From PLanc-01 sp035342095 (GTDB lineage: Bacteria; Planctomycetota; Phycisphaerae; Sedimentisphaerales; Anaerobacaceae): 64,000 nt of DNA. The stretch lies in NCBI GenBank assembly GCA_035342095.1, contig DAOQWL010000016.1, positions 1 through 64,000 on the forward strand. Direction: 5' to 3'. How positions within the stretch are numbered: the stretch's first letter is position 1; every line of letters begins with the position of its first letter. The position numbers and the translations under genes are program-made. Shown one piece after another: positions 17,812 through 27,201 of the stretch. The notes below the pieces were generated by a model, which saw only the letters and a program-made list of their open reading frames with translations, was not told the origin of the DNA and ran no database searches.

Positions 17812-18189
17812 GGGGGATGCACACTTCGGATCTGGACAAAAAGGGCCAGACCACTAAAATGCGGCGAGATGAGGTTGATAGGGCCATCCCCCACTCGATA
17901 CCGCGGTGTAAACCGGGAAAAAAATTCTGCCCTCTCCGCGCATCGATCCCGGAATCCTGTTTCAACGCAGGGAACCCGATTGAACGGGTCGCATCCTCGG
18001 CCTGAGCGGGACGGGCACGGCTTTTCTCATGCGGATCGGCCCTGATGGCCGATAATGCAGATGAGATCGTGGTCGATATGGATGATCCACGCCGCCTGCG
18101 CAGCGGGCTCGCTCTCCCCATGGAGAGGCAGCCAACCGCCGCGACGGGCACAGGAAAACACTGAGAAGAGGTCCACACATCCTGTTCGG

Positions 18190-19233
18190 ATGAAAAGCGA
18201 GATGTGCTCAGCGGGCAAGAAGAGACTGCTGGTATTCAACTGTCACGAACCCTGGGTATACCAGCTCGACTCGCTGGGCTACGATCTCGACATCATCGTG
18301 GATCTGCCGGGCAAGTACAACAAAGGCTGGGACGAGCACATGAGACCCGTGCCCGCCCGCGCGAGACTGATCACCCTGTCGCAGGCTCTGGACCCCGCCG
18401 TGAGCTACTATTGCCTCATCGCGCACAACATCACCGACCTGCTCGACATCCGACACCGCCCGGAGCCCAGACTCCTCGTGCTCCATCACACCCTCGAGGG
18501 GCGACTGCGGGAAGAGGGCTGCGACATCGATCCCCCGGCCATGAAGGATATGCTGCACAGGTATATCGACGCGGTCGGCGGACACGTCGTGGCAACCTCC
18601 ATGTTCAAGGGGGAATCCTGGGGTTTCACAGACGACATCGTACACTTCGGCATCGATGTCGACGAGTATCCACTCAACGAGGGAGAGAAGCCACAGGGAC
18701 TTCGAATCTGCAACTTCGTCAACAGTCGCCGCCATATCTTGATGTGGGACCTCCACGAACAGGCGTTCGAAGGCATTCCCGTCACGCTGGTGGGACATAA
18801 CCCGGATCTGCCGGGCGTACGGGCAGCGGACAATTGGGATCATCTCAAGGCGATCCTGCGAAGCCACCGTTTCTATATCCACACGGCCGATCCACGATTC
18901 GAGGCCGGACACAATATGGCCACCGCGGAGGCGATGGCGGCCGGACTGCCTGTCCTGGGGAACCGGCATCCGACCTCTCCTGTCAAACACGGCGTCTCCG
19001 GTTTTCTCAGCGACAATCCCAAAGAGTTGCAGCACTTCGCGAGAATCCTCCTGGAGGATCGGGATCTGGCGCGTCTGATGGGCCAGCAGGCGAGACAGAC
19101 GGTCATCGAGCGGTTCTCCCTCGGTCGATTCAAGCACGCGTTTCTCAGGTCGATTGAGATCGCCCGACGAAAATGGTACACACGGACGGTCGATCCCTCC
19201 GCGGTCTCCCTGACACCCGCGCACCCGGCCTGA
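18190..19233 (+). CDS. Glycosyltransferase (GT-B/GT4-like) beside flagellin
   Basis: About 347 residues; the start MKSEMCSAGKKRLLVFN is preferred because the family core begins at LLVFNCHEPWVYQLDSLGYD. The frame is open upstream to 18055, but that extension has no recognisable content. The C-terminal half carries the GT4 donor-site pattern: FYIHTADPRFEAGHNMATAE, AMAAGLPVLGNRHPTSPVKH and GVSGFLSDN. The N-terminal half resembles the GT-B modules of the giant protein at 36789-46499 only in general fold. Its place between flagellin and fliK suggests a flagellin-modifying transferase; this is positional inference. Confidence 0.75.
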   Translation: MKSEMCSAGKKRLLVFNCHEPWVYQLDSLGYDLDIIVDLPGKYNKGWDEHMRPVPARARLITLSQALDPAVSYYCLIAHNITDLLDIRHRPEPRLLVLHHTLEGRLREEGCDIDPPAMKDMLHRYIDAVGGHVVATSMFKGESWGFTDDIVHFGIDVDEYPLNEGEKPQGLRICNFVNSRRHILMWDLHEQAFEGIPVTLVGHNPDLPGVRAADNWDHLKAILRSHRFYIHTADPRFEAGHNMATAEAMAAGLPVLGNRHPTSPVKHGVSGFLSDNPKELQHFARILLEDRDLARLMGQQARQTVIERFSLGRFKHAFLRSIEIARRKWYTRTVDPSAVSLTPAHPA

Positions 19234-19246
19234 CGCTGGCGGCGAA

Positions 19247-21001
19247 CTACAGGAACAGGTCGAGCCGGTCCTGTGCGGTCGAAGCTTGTTGCTGGGCCTG
19301 GGACGCGCCCCTGTGGGCAGCAGCGTGCTCGCCCCAATTCTGCGACCATCGCGTCTGCGGAAATGTATGAGACTGGTCCCTCCCCTGGCCGGCCCCCTGA
19401 TGCTGTGACCACGGATCCTGCATCGAGTGCTCCCGCCCCGGATCTCGTTCGGACTGATCGGAGGCAACCACTTCGAGCCGACGGACCTGGACCCCGGCCT
19501 CCTGGAGTGTGCGCGCCACCTGGGGCAGGGCCTGCTCGATTTCTCGACGAGCATCCTGGTTGCTCACCTCCAGCGTGCCGGTGAGCTGATCCCCTTGTTG
19601 CTGGAACCGCACAAGGACGGTTCCCAGTTCGGGCGGGGTGAGCCGGACGAGGATCTGTCTATCGCCGCGAGTCGCGGAAGCTTGCACGGAATCGAGAATC
19701 TGCTCGCCAATGCTCGGGAGCGTGGGCCGGGCAACCGTGGCATCGGCGTTCGCCTGCGTCTGCGGTGGTGTTGGAGCCGAAGGCCGCGGCGAGGAGGTCA
19801 CAGACTCGCTGCCGGAGGAGACGGGCGAACCGGACAACGCCATCGCGGCGTCCTTGGCAACGGTCGCGAAGACATCTTTCATCCTGGACTGGACAGGTTC
19901 GGTCTTCACACTCTCGCCTGAGACGATCTCCGGACGCTCCGATGCGCTGTGCTGCGAATCGTTCGATAAGGAACCACGATCCAGTGCCTTCCTTTCTAAC
20001 CCGGCCGACCTGGCGGACGCATCGGCATCGGTGGTCGCATCCGAGACGACAGACGACGATCCCTCCGAGACAGATCCTGCCCTTCCGAGAGCCTTGCCTG
20101 GCTTACCCTCGGACGTTGACGTGAGTGCATCAGGCATATCCTGCCCTTTGACTTCCATCACCGTGTCCGCATCGGGAGCGCCGGCGGACAGAGAATCTGT
20201 CATGGCCGGCATTCGTCCATCGTCTGCATCTACTGCTTGGCCGACTTCGGCCGCATCGGGTGATGCAACCACAGTCTGCGTGGACGGTGCGCTCGTCACA
20301 GACGCAACCTCGGCTGCCGCCTGCTCCGGTCGCCATGCCGGCGGGGTCTGCCCATCGGGGGCCCGCGCAACCTCTTGAGCCTGTTGCGGCATGGTCGGCC
20401 TGCCACCACCCTCGATTGGCGTCGTTATCGCCGCATCGCCGAGAACTCCCTCTCCCGCTGCGGAACTCGTAATCTCTTTATCGCCATTTACTTGCGCTGA
20501 TTCCGGCGGCCCGGACGGGATCGTCTGGAATTCATGTGGGGACTTCTCTTGCGCTGACGGAGCGGCTATTGCGGTCTGCCCTGCCGCTCCTTGTGCAGAC
20601 TGTGCAGATTCGACGGCCTGCCCGTCGACAGTGGGTGTGGTGGACTGAGCGACAGCAGCATCCGCTTCCATCCGCGGTTGCATCGCAGGTGGGATGATCC
20701 CGGTAAACGCCCACGCCGCGGTCTCAGGATTCTCCGATCCCGTCTGGTCCTGCTCCGCCTCCGGGCAATCCGAAGAGACGGACGCCTCCTCGCCGACTTG
20801 CGCGTCGGCCGACTCGCCTTCGGGCACCGGCGCGTCTGCCTCCGACGGTTGCTCCAACGCAGCCTGGGCGATAGGCAAGATTTCCGCGAATCGCTGTGGC
20901 ACACCTTCGCCTGTCGAGTCTGAGGCCGCTCTGCTGCGATTGCCGCCCTCGCAAGAGACCCCCATTGGCGCGCTTTCGCGAATCATCATCACACTGCTCA
21001 T
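19247..21001 (-). CDS. fliK: Flagellar hook-length control protein FliK
   Basis: About 584 residues. Most of it is a low-complexity Ala/Ser/Gln/Asp-rich molecular ruler, as expected for FliK. The C-terminal Flg_hook domain is clear (DRQILVRLTPPELGTVLVRF, then GDQLTGTLEVSNQDARREIE and ALPQVARTLQEAGVQVRRLE). It measures hook length and switches export specificity through FlhB. The start is uncertain: the open frame begins at 21079, but a sigma-54 site at 21032-21047 would start transcription near 21021, so I chose the ATG at 21001 (MSSVMMIRES); the ATG at 21019 would be almost leaderless. A Gln-rich tail ends the protein. Confidence 0.88.
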   Translation of the reverse strand: MSSVMMIRESAPMGVSCEGGNRSRAASDSTGEGVPQRFAEILPIAQAALEQPSEADAPVPEGESADAQVGEEASVSSDCPEAEQDQTGSENPETAAWAFTGIIPPAMQPRMEADAAVAQSTTPTVDGQAVESAQSAQGAAGQTAIAAPSAQEKSPHEFQTIPSGPPESAQVNGDKEITSSAAGEGVLGDAAITTPIEGGGRPTMPQQAQEVARAPDGQTPPAWRPEQAAAEVASVTSAPSTQTVVASPDAAEVGQAVDADDGRMPAMTDSLSAGAPDADTVMEVKGQDMPDALTSTSEGKPGKALGRAGSVSEGSSSVVSDATTDADASARSAGLERKALDRGSLSNDSQHSASERPEIVSGESVKTEPVQSRMKDVFATVAKDAAMALSGSPVSSGSESVTSSPRPSAPTPPQTQANADATVARPTLPSIGEQILDSVQASATRGDRQILVRLTPPELGTVLVRFQQQGDQLTGTLEVSNQDARREIEQALPQVARTLQEAGVQVRRLEVVASDQSERDPGREHSMQDPWSQHQGAGQGRDQSHTFPQTRWSQNWGEHAAAHRGASQAQQQASTAQDRLDLFL

Positions 21002-21031
21002 GTCCACTGTCGTTTGCATGGACGCCCAGTG

Positions 21032-21047
21032 AGCAACTGGCGTGCCA
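21032..21047 (-). promoter_or_regulatory. Sigma-54 promoter of fliK
   Basis: On the minus strand TGGCACG-CCAG-TTGCT is a perfect match to the sigma-54 consensus TGGCACG-N4-TTGCW, with the invariant GG and GC twelve bases apart. It lies just upstream of the fliK start and diverges from the flgB promoter 294 bp away. Sigma-54 promoters need an NtrC-type activator; none is encoded in this window. Confidence 0.8.
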
Positions 21048-21340
21048 GAGCAGACAGACCCGCACGAACGCACTGGCACTAAGATCTTATTCTAAAGGAA
21101 CTTATGACTCGCGCACCCACACGACAGCACCGCACGGACCTGCCGGTCACAGGAGGTTTGTTCCAGAGGGCAGAAGAATCTTCCGCAAGGAGGCGCTGTC
21201 GTCTCCTGTAGCTGGTGTCTAATAAGCCGACCGCGTGTATAGAAACCTGACAGTGGCGCACGCCATGGAGGACGGCCGCTCGACCGTCCACAGCCCTTTC
21301 CCATGCACGGTTGGACCACACCGCGCCGAAATGGCTCTTC

Positions 21341-21356
21341 TGGCACGCCTGTTGCT
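21341..21356 (+). promoter_or_regulatory. Sigma-54 promoter of the flgB-flhB flagellar operon
   Basis: TGGCACG-CCTG-TTGCT matches the sigma-54 consensus at every conserved base and differs from the fliK site only within the spacer. Predicted start is near 21367, about 78 bases before the flgB ATG. The 290-bp region between the two sites holds a 10-bp palindrome (TAAGATCTTA, 21080-21089) and a GGACGG/CCGTCC inverted repeat that could bind an activator. Confidence 0.82.
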
Positions 21357-21444
21357 GCTTTCAAGCCGGCACAGTGTGTACACAGAGGTCCGACCCGCGT
21401 GTTTCTGCGCGGGCGGCCGACCCAGAACAGGGAAGGACCGGGAT

Positions 21445-21801
21445 ATGTCGAATTCAGTGGATATCGTCGGGTTGCTGGAAGCCGGGATCAAGGCCGAGAG
21501 CCTCCGCCAGACGGCAATTGCCAGCAACACAGCCAACATCGAGACGCCAGGCTACCGAAGGCTCGATGTCAACTTCGAGCAGTTGCTGGCCAAGGCCTTG
21601 AGTTCCTCCGACACGATAGACATGGAAGACCTCGAACCGGAGATCTACCAGCCCTTGAATACGCCGGTCCGATCCAACGGCAACGATGTCAACCTGGAGG
21701 CCGAGATCGGGGAAATGCTCAAGAACTCCCTGCGCCACACAGCCTACATCCGGCTCCTGCAAAAGAAGTTCGCCCAGATGGAGAGAGCCGTGGGTGCGTA
21801 G
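21445..21801 (+). CDS. flgB: Flagellar proximal rod protein FlgB
   Basis: A 118-residue rod protein, first gene of the long flagellar operon. The start MSNSVDIVGLLEAG has GGAAGG about eight bases upstream; the frame is open to 21235 but that part overlaps the promoter. Family motifs: LRQTAIASNTANIETPGYRR (rod N-terminal domain) and LEAEIGEMLKNSLRHTAYIR near the C-terminus. FlgB joins the MS ring to the rod and is secreted by the export apparatus. Confidence 0.94.
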   Translation: MSNSVDIVGLLEAGIKAESLRQTAIASNTANIETPGYRRLDVNFEQLLAKALSSSDTIDMEDLEPEIYQPLNTPVRSNGNDVNLEAEIGEMLKNSLRHTAYIRLLQKKFAQMERAVGA

Positions 21802-21871
21802 GGCCCGGTCAGCGCCATGACGCCGGGGCGCGAGACGCGCTCGGCTCAGGCAAGGAAAGGATTCGATCCCA

Positions 21872-22276
21872 ATGACAATCAATAGTGTATTCGGCCCGGT
21901 AGACATCTCGGTCTCCGGCATGCGCGCCCACGACCAATCCATGGAGGTCATCTCCTCCAACATCGCCAATGCCCGCACGCTGGATGCCGGCCAGGGTAAG
22001 CCCTACCGCCGACTCCAGACCATTCTGCAGAGTGAGAATGAGGGCGTCAGCGGCGTGGTCGTCGGCGACATCGTGCAGGATATGAGTGCCCTGCAGCGGA
22101 TCTACGAGCCGGGCAATCCGAAGGCGGACGCCAGCGGATACATCACGATGCCGAATGTCCAACTGCCTGTGGAAATGATGAATCTGAGTGTCGCCAGCCG
22201 GGCCTACCAGGCCAACGCGGCGATCCTGAAGCGCTACCAGAAGATGGTGGAAACAACACTCGAGTTGCTCCGGTAA
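21872..22276 (+). CDS. flgC: Flagellar proximal rod protein FlgC
   Basis: A 134-residue rod protein. The N-terminal motif SVSGMRAHDQSMEVISSNIA followed by NART and the C-terminal PNVQLPVEMMNLSVASRAYQ and ANAAILKRYQKMVETTLELL are diagnostic. AAGGA precedes the ATG. It lies 70 bp after flgB and 16 bp before fliE, the standard order of the flgBC-fliE block. Confidence 0.95.
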   Translation: MTINSVFGPVDISVSGMRAHDQSMEVISSNIANARTLDAGQGKPYRRLQTILQSENEGVSGVVVGDIVQDMSALQRIYEPGNPKADASGYITMPNVQLPVEMMNLSVASRAYQANAAILKRYQKMVETTLELLR

Positions 22277-22292
22277 TTGAGAGGACCTCAGA

Positions 22293-22607
22293 ATGGTCAA
22301 TTTCGATCCGAACGTCAGTTCCCTCCAGCCGAACGTCAACGGACCGACACCGCAGAGCCCGGCAAGCGCTCCGGTCAAGTCGGACTTCATGCGGGCTGTC
22401 GAGGTGGCTGGAAACTACGTGTCGAAGGTCAACGACCTGCAGAAGGCTTCCGATACCTCGATCCAGGACCTGCTGACAGGCAAGAACAACGACATCACGT
22501 CGGTCGTTTCCGCCGTGGCCAAGGCCGATGTCAGCTTCAAAGTCCTCGTCGGCGTGCGAAACAAGCTCATCGAAGCCTACAAACAGACGATGAACATGCA
22601 ACTTTAG
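22293..22607 (+). CDS. fliE: Flagellar hook-basal body protein FliE
   Basis: A 104-residue protein that links the MS ring (FliF) to the rod. The C-terminal half carries the family pattern KASDTSIQDLLTGKNNDITS then VVSAVAKADVSFKVLVGVRN and KLIEAYKQTMNMQL. Length is typical. A 106-bp spacer to fliF follows without a visible terminator. Confidence 0.94.
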   Translation: MVNFDPNVSSLQPNVNGPTPQSPASAPVKSDFMRAVEVAGNYVSKVNDLQKASDTSIQDLLTGKNNDITSVVSAVAKADVSFKVLVGVRNKLIEAYKQTMNMQL

Positions 22608-22713
22608 AATCAGACGGTTCCGGATGGCGGACGAAGGACCGTCGATGGGAAGAAGCTGACGCACCGCCCGCCTTCCCTCTACGATCCAGCGTCGCGCATC
22701 CCGATGGGTCCCC

Positions 22714-24201
22714 ATGGAGATCCTGCAAAAGTTACTTCTGATCTGGCAGAAAATCGGCTTGGTGCAGCGGGTGCTGCTGGCCGCCATCGTGCTGGCGACC
22801 GGTCTCATCGGCGCCCTGTTGGTCTATTGGGCTCAGAAGCCGGACATGCGGATGCTGTACCAGGAGCTGCCCCCCACGGAGGCGGCCAAGATCACGGAGA
22901 AGATCGCCGGCAAGGAAATCGCCTACGAGCTGCGCGACGGCGGCACGACGATCTACGTCCCCCGAGAGTCCGTCTACCAGCTCCGCCTGGATCTGGCCAA
23001 GGACGGATTGCCCGTCGCGGAACAGAACGGATACAAGCTCTTCGACGACGAGAAGATCGGCATCAGTCCCTTCGTGCAGAATGTCAACCTCAAGCGAGCC
23101 CTCCAGGACGAACTGGCCAAGAGCATCCAGATGATCGACGGCGTCGCGCACGCCCGAGTCCACATCGTCAGTCCGGAGCAGAAGCTCTTCGTCTCGGACG
23201 AAGAGCAGACGAGCGCGTCGGTGGTCCTGAAACTGCGCCCGGGCTACCGGCTGAGCGGAGTGAACATCGCGGCCATCACGCACCTGGTCGCCGGCAGCGT
23301 CAAAGGCCTCAAGGCCGAGAGCGTCACGATCATCGACAGCGACGGGCGACTGCTCTCCGGCAAGGGGGATTCCACGCTGGCCTCCGGCGCCAGCACCGCC
23401 CAGGATTACAAGGAACGCGTCGAGCAGGGTCTCGTTCGCAAGGCCGAAGACATGCTCAGCATGGTCCTTGGCCCCGGTCGCGCCACCGTGCAGGTCAGTG
23501 CCGTGATCGACATGAACAGCGTCAACACGATCACAGAGACCTACGACCCCACCGGCAAGGTGGCGACAAAAGAGGAGATCACCAGCAAATCGGAGTTGGG
23601 CGCGGCCGCCGCGGGACAGAAGACCTCGCCGGGCGCAACCAAGAAGGACGAAACCACCACGACCGAGTACCAGGTGGGCAAGACCGTCAAGCAGCACAGC
23701 GTCCTGCCCGGCGAGATCCGGTCCTTGTCCGTGGCGGCCTTCGTGGACCTGTCGGTGGCCGCCGATGAGCCGGGCCAGACCGGCCAGCCGGCGACGGCCA
23801 TGACGGTTGCCGAGGTCGAGGAGATCATCCGCACGGCCCTGGGTCTGAAAGAGACCGATTCCATCAAGGTCGTCAACACTCGGTTCCACCGGTCGCCGGC
23901 GGCATTGATCGAGGAGGAGTCTTCGCCTTGGCCGTGGTATCTGGCGGTGGCCCGCCAGCTCTCGTTGGGCATCATGGCGGTCTGCGCCGTGGTTGTCCTG
24001 CGGATCTTCAGCCGGGCGCGGGGCAAGGCCGCTGCCCAAGGGGAACTGCCGTCTGGGGGCGCCTCCGCTGGCGCCTTGATGTCGGGCGAGCCCACGGTCG
24101 CTGAGCCGCTGCTGGTGCGCCGCCAGATCGCCCATGCCCTGAAACAGAATCCGGACCAGGTCCGACAGATGTTCCTCAGTTGGATCGAAGAAAGGGAGTA
24201 G
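22714..24201 (+). CDS. fliF: Flagellar MS-ring protein FliF
   Basis: A 495-residue inner-membrane protein forming the base of the flagellum. First transmembrane helix about residues 20-40 (VLLAAIVLATGLIGALLVYW), then the YscJ/FliF domains (YELRDGGTTIYVPRESVYQL; ELAKSIQMIDGVAHARVHIV) and a disordered Lys/Thr-rich loop. The second helix is at about 412-433 (YLAVARQLSLGIMAVCAVVV), and a short cytoplasmic tail that binds FliG ends the protein (QMFLSWIEERE). The tail overlaps the ribosome site of fliG. Slightly shorter than E. coli FliF (552). Confidence 0.95.
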   Translation: MEILQKLLLIWQKIGLVQRVLLAAIVLATGLIGALLVYWAQKPDMRMLYQELPPTEAAKITEKIAGKEIAYELRDGGTTIYVPRESVYQLRLDLAKDGLPVAEQNGYKLFDDEKIGISPFVQNVNLKRALQDELAKSIQMIDGVAHARVHIVSPEQKLFVSDEEQTSASVVLKLRPGYRLSGVNIAAITHLVAGSVKGLKAESVTIIDSDGRLLSGKGDSTLASGASTAQDYKERVEQGLVRKAEDMLSMVLGPGRATVQVSAVIDMNSVNTITETYDPTGKVATKEEITSKSELGAAAAGQKTSPGATKKDETTTTEYQVGKTVKQHSVLPGEIRSLSVAAFVDLSVAADEPGQTGQPATAMTVAEVEEIIRTALGLKETDSIKVVNTRFHRSPAALIEEESSPWPWYLAVARQLSLGIMAVCAVVVLRIFSRARGKAAAQGELPSGGASAGALMSGEPTVAEPLLVRRQIAHALKQNPDQVRQMFLSWIEERE

Positions 24202-24208
24202 AACCACT

Positions 24209-25213
24209 GTGCCGTTGACGGGAAAACAAAGAGCCGCACTGCTCCTGGCCAGCCTGGATGCTGCGACCGCCTCGGAGCTGCTCAAAGGCATCGACGCCGC
24301 GACCGTGCAGGAACTGGCTGTGGAGCTGACCTACCTCGACGCCGCAGGTCAGCGCAACGCTCGACAGACCGTGGACATCGCACGCCAGTTCTGCAGGTCT
24401 CTCCAGAATGAATCGGGGTTCGCCTTCAAGAGCTTCCTCAAGGAGATGCTCCGCAATACCGTCGGCGAGGACCAGGCCAGGCGAATCCAGCAGGAGATCG
24501 GCAGTCTGCTCCAGAGGCGGGACCCGTTCATGTCCATTCGCGAGGCGGACATCGAGTCTCTCACGAGTGTGCTGCAGACGGAGCATCCGCAGGCGATCGC
24601 GGTCATTCTGTCGGAGCTGCCGCCCAAGCGGGGCTCGACGATCATCGGTCTGCTCGCGGAGGACGTGCGGGTCAGCGTGATCAGTCGCATGACGAGCGTC
24701 AGCAGCGTCACGCCGGAAGCCAAGATGAGAATCGCCCAGATGGTCCGCACCCGCCTGGAGGACGCCCGAGCCGCCAAGAGTGCCGGGACCACGATCCAGG
24801 TGAGCCCGGAGCAATCGCTGCGAAAGGTCGCGATCATCGTGCGCAATCTCGACAAAGAGGTCCGCGACGGCGTGCTCGAAGCGATTCGACAGAAGGACCA
24901 GGAAGCCGGCGACAAGATCGCCAATCTGATGATCGTCTGGGAGGACGTCGCACTGGTGGGCGGGCGTTCGCTTCAGCAGGCGCTCCGCGGCATCGACGAA
25001 CGCCAGTTGGCCCTGGCGCTGTACGAGGCCCCCAACGATATCGTCGAGAAGATCAAGTCCAACATCTCCGAGCGTGCGGCGACCATGGTGGCGGAAGAGA
25101 CGGCGCTGATGTCGGCCCCCAAGAAGGAAGACGTCGCCCAGGCCAGAGAAAAGATCGTCAACGCCCTGCGGGAGCTGAACCGCAAGGGAGAGATGACCTT
25201 CGAGGAAGAGTGA
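24209..25213 (+). CDS. fliG: Flagellar motor switch protein FliG
   Basis: A 334-residue cytoplasmic rotor protein that receives torque from MotA. The GTG start is preceded by AAAGGGAG at the end of fliF. N-domain: TGKQRAALLLASLDAATASE. Middle domain: EHPQAIAVILSELPPKRGST. C-domain: EDVALVGGRSLQQALRGIDE followed by RQLALALYEA and ISERAATMVAEE, which includes the charged torque helix. Length matches the family (~330-340). Confidence 0.95.
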   Translation: MPLTGKQRAALLLASLDAATASELLKGIDAATVQELAVELTYLDAAGQRNARQTVDIARQFCRSLQNESGFAFKSFLKEMLRNTVGEDQARRIQQEIGSLLQRRDPFMSIREADIESLTSVLQTEHPQAIAVILSELPPKRGSTIIGLLAEDVRVSVISRMTSVSSVTPEAKMRIAQMVRTRLEDARAAKSAGTTIQVSPEQSLRKVAIIVRNLDKEVRDGVLEAIRQKDQEAGDKIANLMIVWEDVALVGGRSLQQALRGIDERQLALALYEAPNDIVEKIKSNISERAATMVAEETALMSAPKKEDVAQAREKIVNALRELNRKGEMTFEEE

Positions 25214-25217
25214 GCCC

Positions 25218-25829
25218 ATGCCGGAAGTACCGACCCTCCAATTTGCTCTTCCCATCGCGAGAGTCCGCGTGCTGGGCGTGACGAGCGCCCTGCGGGACCA
25301 TCCCCGCGGCGAGGGGACGGAAGAGGACCGGACGACCACCGAGCGGCTCGAGGGAGTCATCCAGGCCGAGAGAGCCCGCATGGCGGACGAGCTCAAACGG
25401 CAGAAGGGCCAGTTCGCCCAGCAGTGCGAGACGGCCGGCAACATCGTGAAGAACCTGGACCGACTCTATCAGGACACCGTGGCGAACAATCGCGCCGAGA
25501 TCGCCCGCCTCGCAGTCGAGATCGCCAGGAAGATCCTCGCGCAGAGAGTCGCCCAGGGGGACTACGACATCCAGGCCATCGTCGAAGAGGCACTCAAGCG
25601 AGCCCCCGCTCACGAGGGCATCGTGGTTCGCCTGAATCCGGAGGATCTGCCGCCGTGCCAGCAGTATCAGCAGGAGAACCCCGACAGTCCGTTCGCCAGG
25701 CTGGAGTTCGCGGCCGACTGGAGCGTCAGTCGCGGCGAGTGTCTCGTGGAGACCCCCAAGGGAATCGTGAAGTCGTTCATCGAAGAGCACCTGGAGCGTA
25801 TCGCAGAGGCCCTCCAGAAAGTGGAATAG
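25218..25829 (+). CDS. fliH: Flagellar assembly protein FliH
   Basis: A 203-residue cytoplasmic stator of the export ATPase FliI. The middle is a charged coiled coil (about 45-95), followed by the FliH C-domain pattern IARLAVEIARKILAQRVAQG then IVEEALKRAPAHEGIVVRLN, with ASLQF-like GECLVETPKGIVKSFIEEHL near the end. It lies four bases after fliG and four before fliI, indicating coupled translation. The N-terminal 40 residues are divergent, as is usual. Confidence 0.88.
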   Translation: MPEVPTLQFALPIARVRVLGVTSALRDHPRGEGTEEDRTTTERLEGVIQAERARMADELKRQKGQFAQQCETAGNIVKNLDRLYQDTVANNRAEIARLAVEIARKILAQRVAQGDYDIQAIVEEALKRAPAHEGIVVRLNPEDLPPCQQYQQENPDSPFARLEFAADWSVSRGECLVETPKGIVKSFIEEHLERIAEALQKVE

Positions 25830-25832
25830 ACT

Positions 25833-27188
25833 ATGGCACAGGCCGCAGACTGCACCATCGATTTCGGCAAGTTTCACTCGGCCCTCCAGACCGTGGATCT
25901 GATGAGCTGCCAGGGCTACGTGGTCCGCGTCAGCGGCTCGACGGTTGAATCGGCGGGTCCCGTGCTCGGCTTGGGTGAGCTGTGCGGCATTCACGTCCGC
26001 GGCGGCCGCCGGGTCCTCGCGGAAGTGGTGGGATTTCGCAACGATCATCTGATCCTGTTGCCTCTCGAACACATCCAGGGCATCTCGCCGGGCGATACCG
26101 TGACGGCCCGCAAGACGCCGCGACACATCCTGCTCAGCGAAAAGACGCTCGGACGCGTCCTGAACGGCCTGGGCGAGCCCATCGACGGCAAAGGCCCCCT
26201 GTCGGGCGGCGAGAAGTGCCCGCTCGACGTGAGCAGCCCGCCACCCTTGAGCCGCGAGAAGATCACCAAGCCGCTGGCCTTGGGCATCCGCTCCATCGAC
26301 GGCATCCTGACCTGCGGAAGAGGCCAGAGGGTGGGCATCTTCGCGGGCAGCGGCGTGGGTAAGAGCGTCCTGCTCGGCGATATCGCGGTTTCCAGCGACG
26401 CGGCGGTGAACGTCGTCGCCCTGATCGGAGAGCGAGGTCGCGAGGTCCGCGAGTTTCTGGAGGAGAACCTGGGTCCCGAAGGCCTGGCGCGGAGCGTCGT
26501 GGTCGTCGCCACGTCGGACACGCCGCCCATCCAGCGAGTCAAGGCCGCCTTCGTCGCGGTGACCATCGCCGAGTACTTCCGTGAGAAAGTGGGCAACGTC
26601 CTGTTCATGATGGATTCCCTGACGCGGTTCGCGCAGGCTCAGCGGGAGATCGGGCTGGCCGCGGGGGAACCGCCCGCCACCAAAGGATATTGCCCGAGCG
26701 TCTTCGCGCTGATGCCTCGCCTGATCGAGCGGCTCGGCTGCTCTCGGACCGGCAGCATCACAGGGATTCTGACCGTGCTGGTGGAAAACGACGACCTGAC
26801 AGACCCCGTCGCCGATAGCGCCCGCAGCCTGTTGGACGGGCACATCGTCCTGTCGAGGAAGCTCGCGGACCGGGGCCATTACCCGGCCGTGGACATCCTG
26901 CGGAGCATCAGCCGGCTGATGTCCACCGTGGCAAGCGACGAGCATCGCACCGCCGGCCAGAAATTCCGCGAGATCTACGCGACCTACGCGGACGCCGAGG
27001 ACCTGATCAATATCGGCGCCTTCGCTCCGGGCAGCAACCGACGGATCGACGGCGCCATCAGTCTCATCGACAAGATAAACGAATTCCTCGTCCAGCCTGT
27101 CCGGCAGAGAACGCCGTTTGAGGAAACCGTCAAACGTCTGGTCACGATCACGCGGGCCTGGGACAAGCTGCTGGGCGGGAAAGGCTAG
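25833..27188 (+). CDS. fliI: Flagellum-specific ATPase FliI
   Basis: A 451-residue F1-beta-like ATPase that energises unfolding and export of flagellar substrates. Walker A is GIFAGSGVGKSVLLGDIA (about residues 167-184), Walker B LFMMDSLTRFA (about 256-266) with the downstream Arg-rich QREIGLAAGEPPATKGYCPS. The YPAVDILRSISRLM segment is the family signature. It forms the export gate with FliH and FliJ, encoded on either side. Confidence 0.96.
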   Translation: MAQAADCTIDFGKFHSALQTVDLMSCQGYVVRVSGSTVESAGPVLGLGELCGIHVRGGRRVLAEVVGFRNDHLILLPLEHIQGISPGDTVTARKTPRHILLSEKTLGRVLNGLGEPIDGKGPLSGGEKCPLDVSSPPPLSREKITKPLALGIRSIDGILTCGRGQRVGIFAGSGVGKSVLLGDIAVSSDAAVNVVALIGERGREVREFLEENLGPEGLARSVVVVATSDTPPIQRVKAAFVAVTIAEYFREKVGNVLFMMDSLTRFAQAQREIGLAAGEPPATKGYCPSVFALMPRLIERLGCSRTGSITGILTVLVENDDLTDPVADSARSLLDGHIVLSRKLADRGHYPAVDILRSISRLMSTVASDEHRTAGQKFREIYATYADAEDLINIGAFAPGSNRRIDGAISLIDKINEFLVQPVRQRTPFEETVKRLVTITRAWDKLLGGKG

Positions 27189-27201
27189 CGCCGGTGCATA
27201 G

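Noticed and set aside
18048..18055. Perfect sigma-28 -10 octamer GCCGATAA on the plus strand before the glycosyltransferase
   Set aside because: No -35 resembling TAAA at the right distance, and the octamer is one arm of a 7-bp palindrome (ATCGGCC/GGCCGAT), so chance or a hairpin is more likely.
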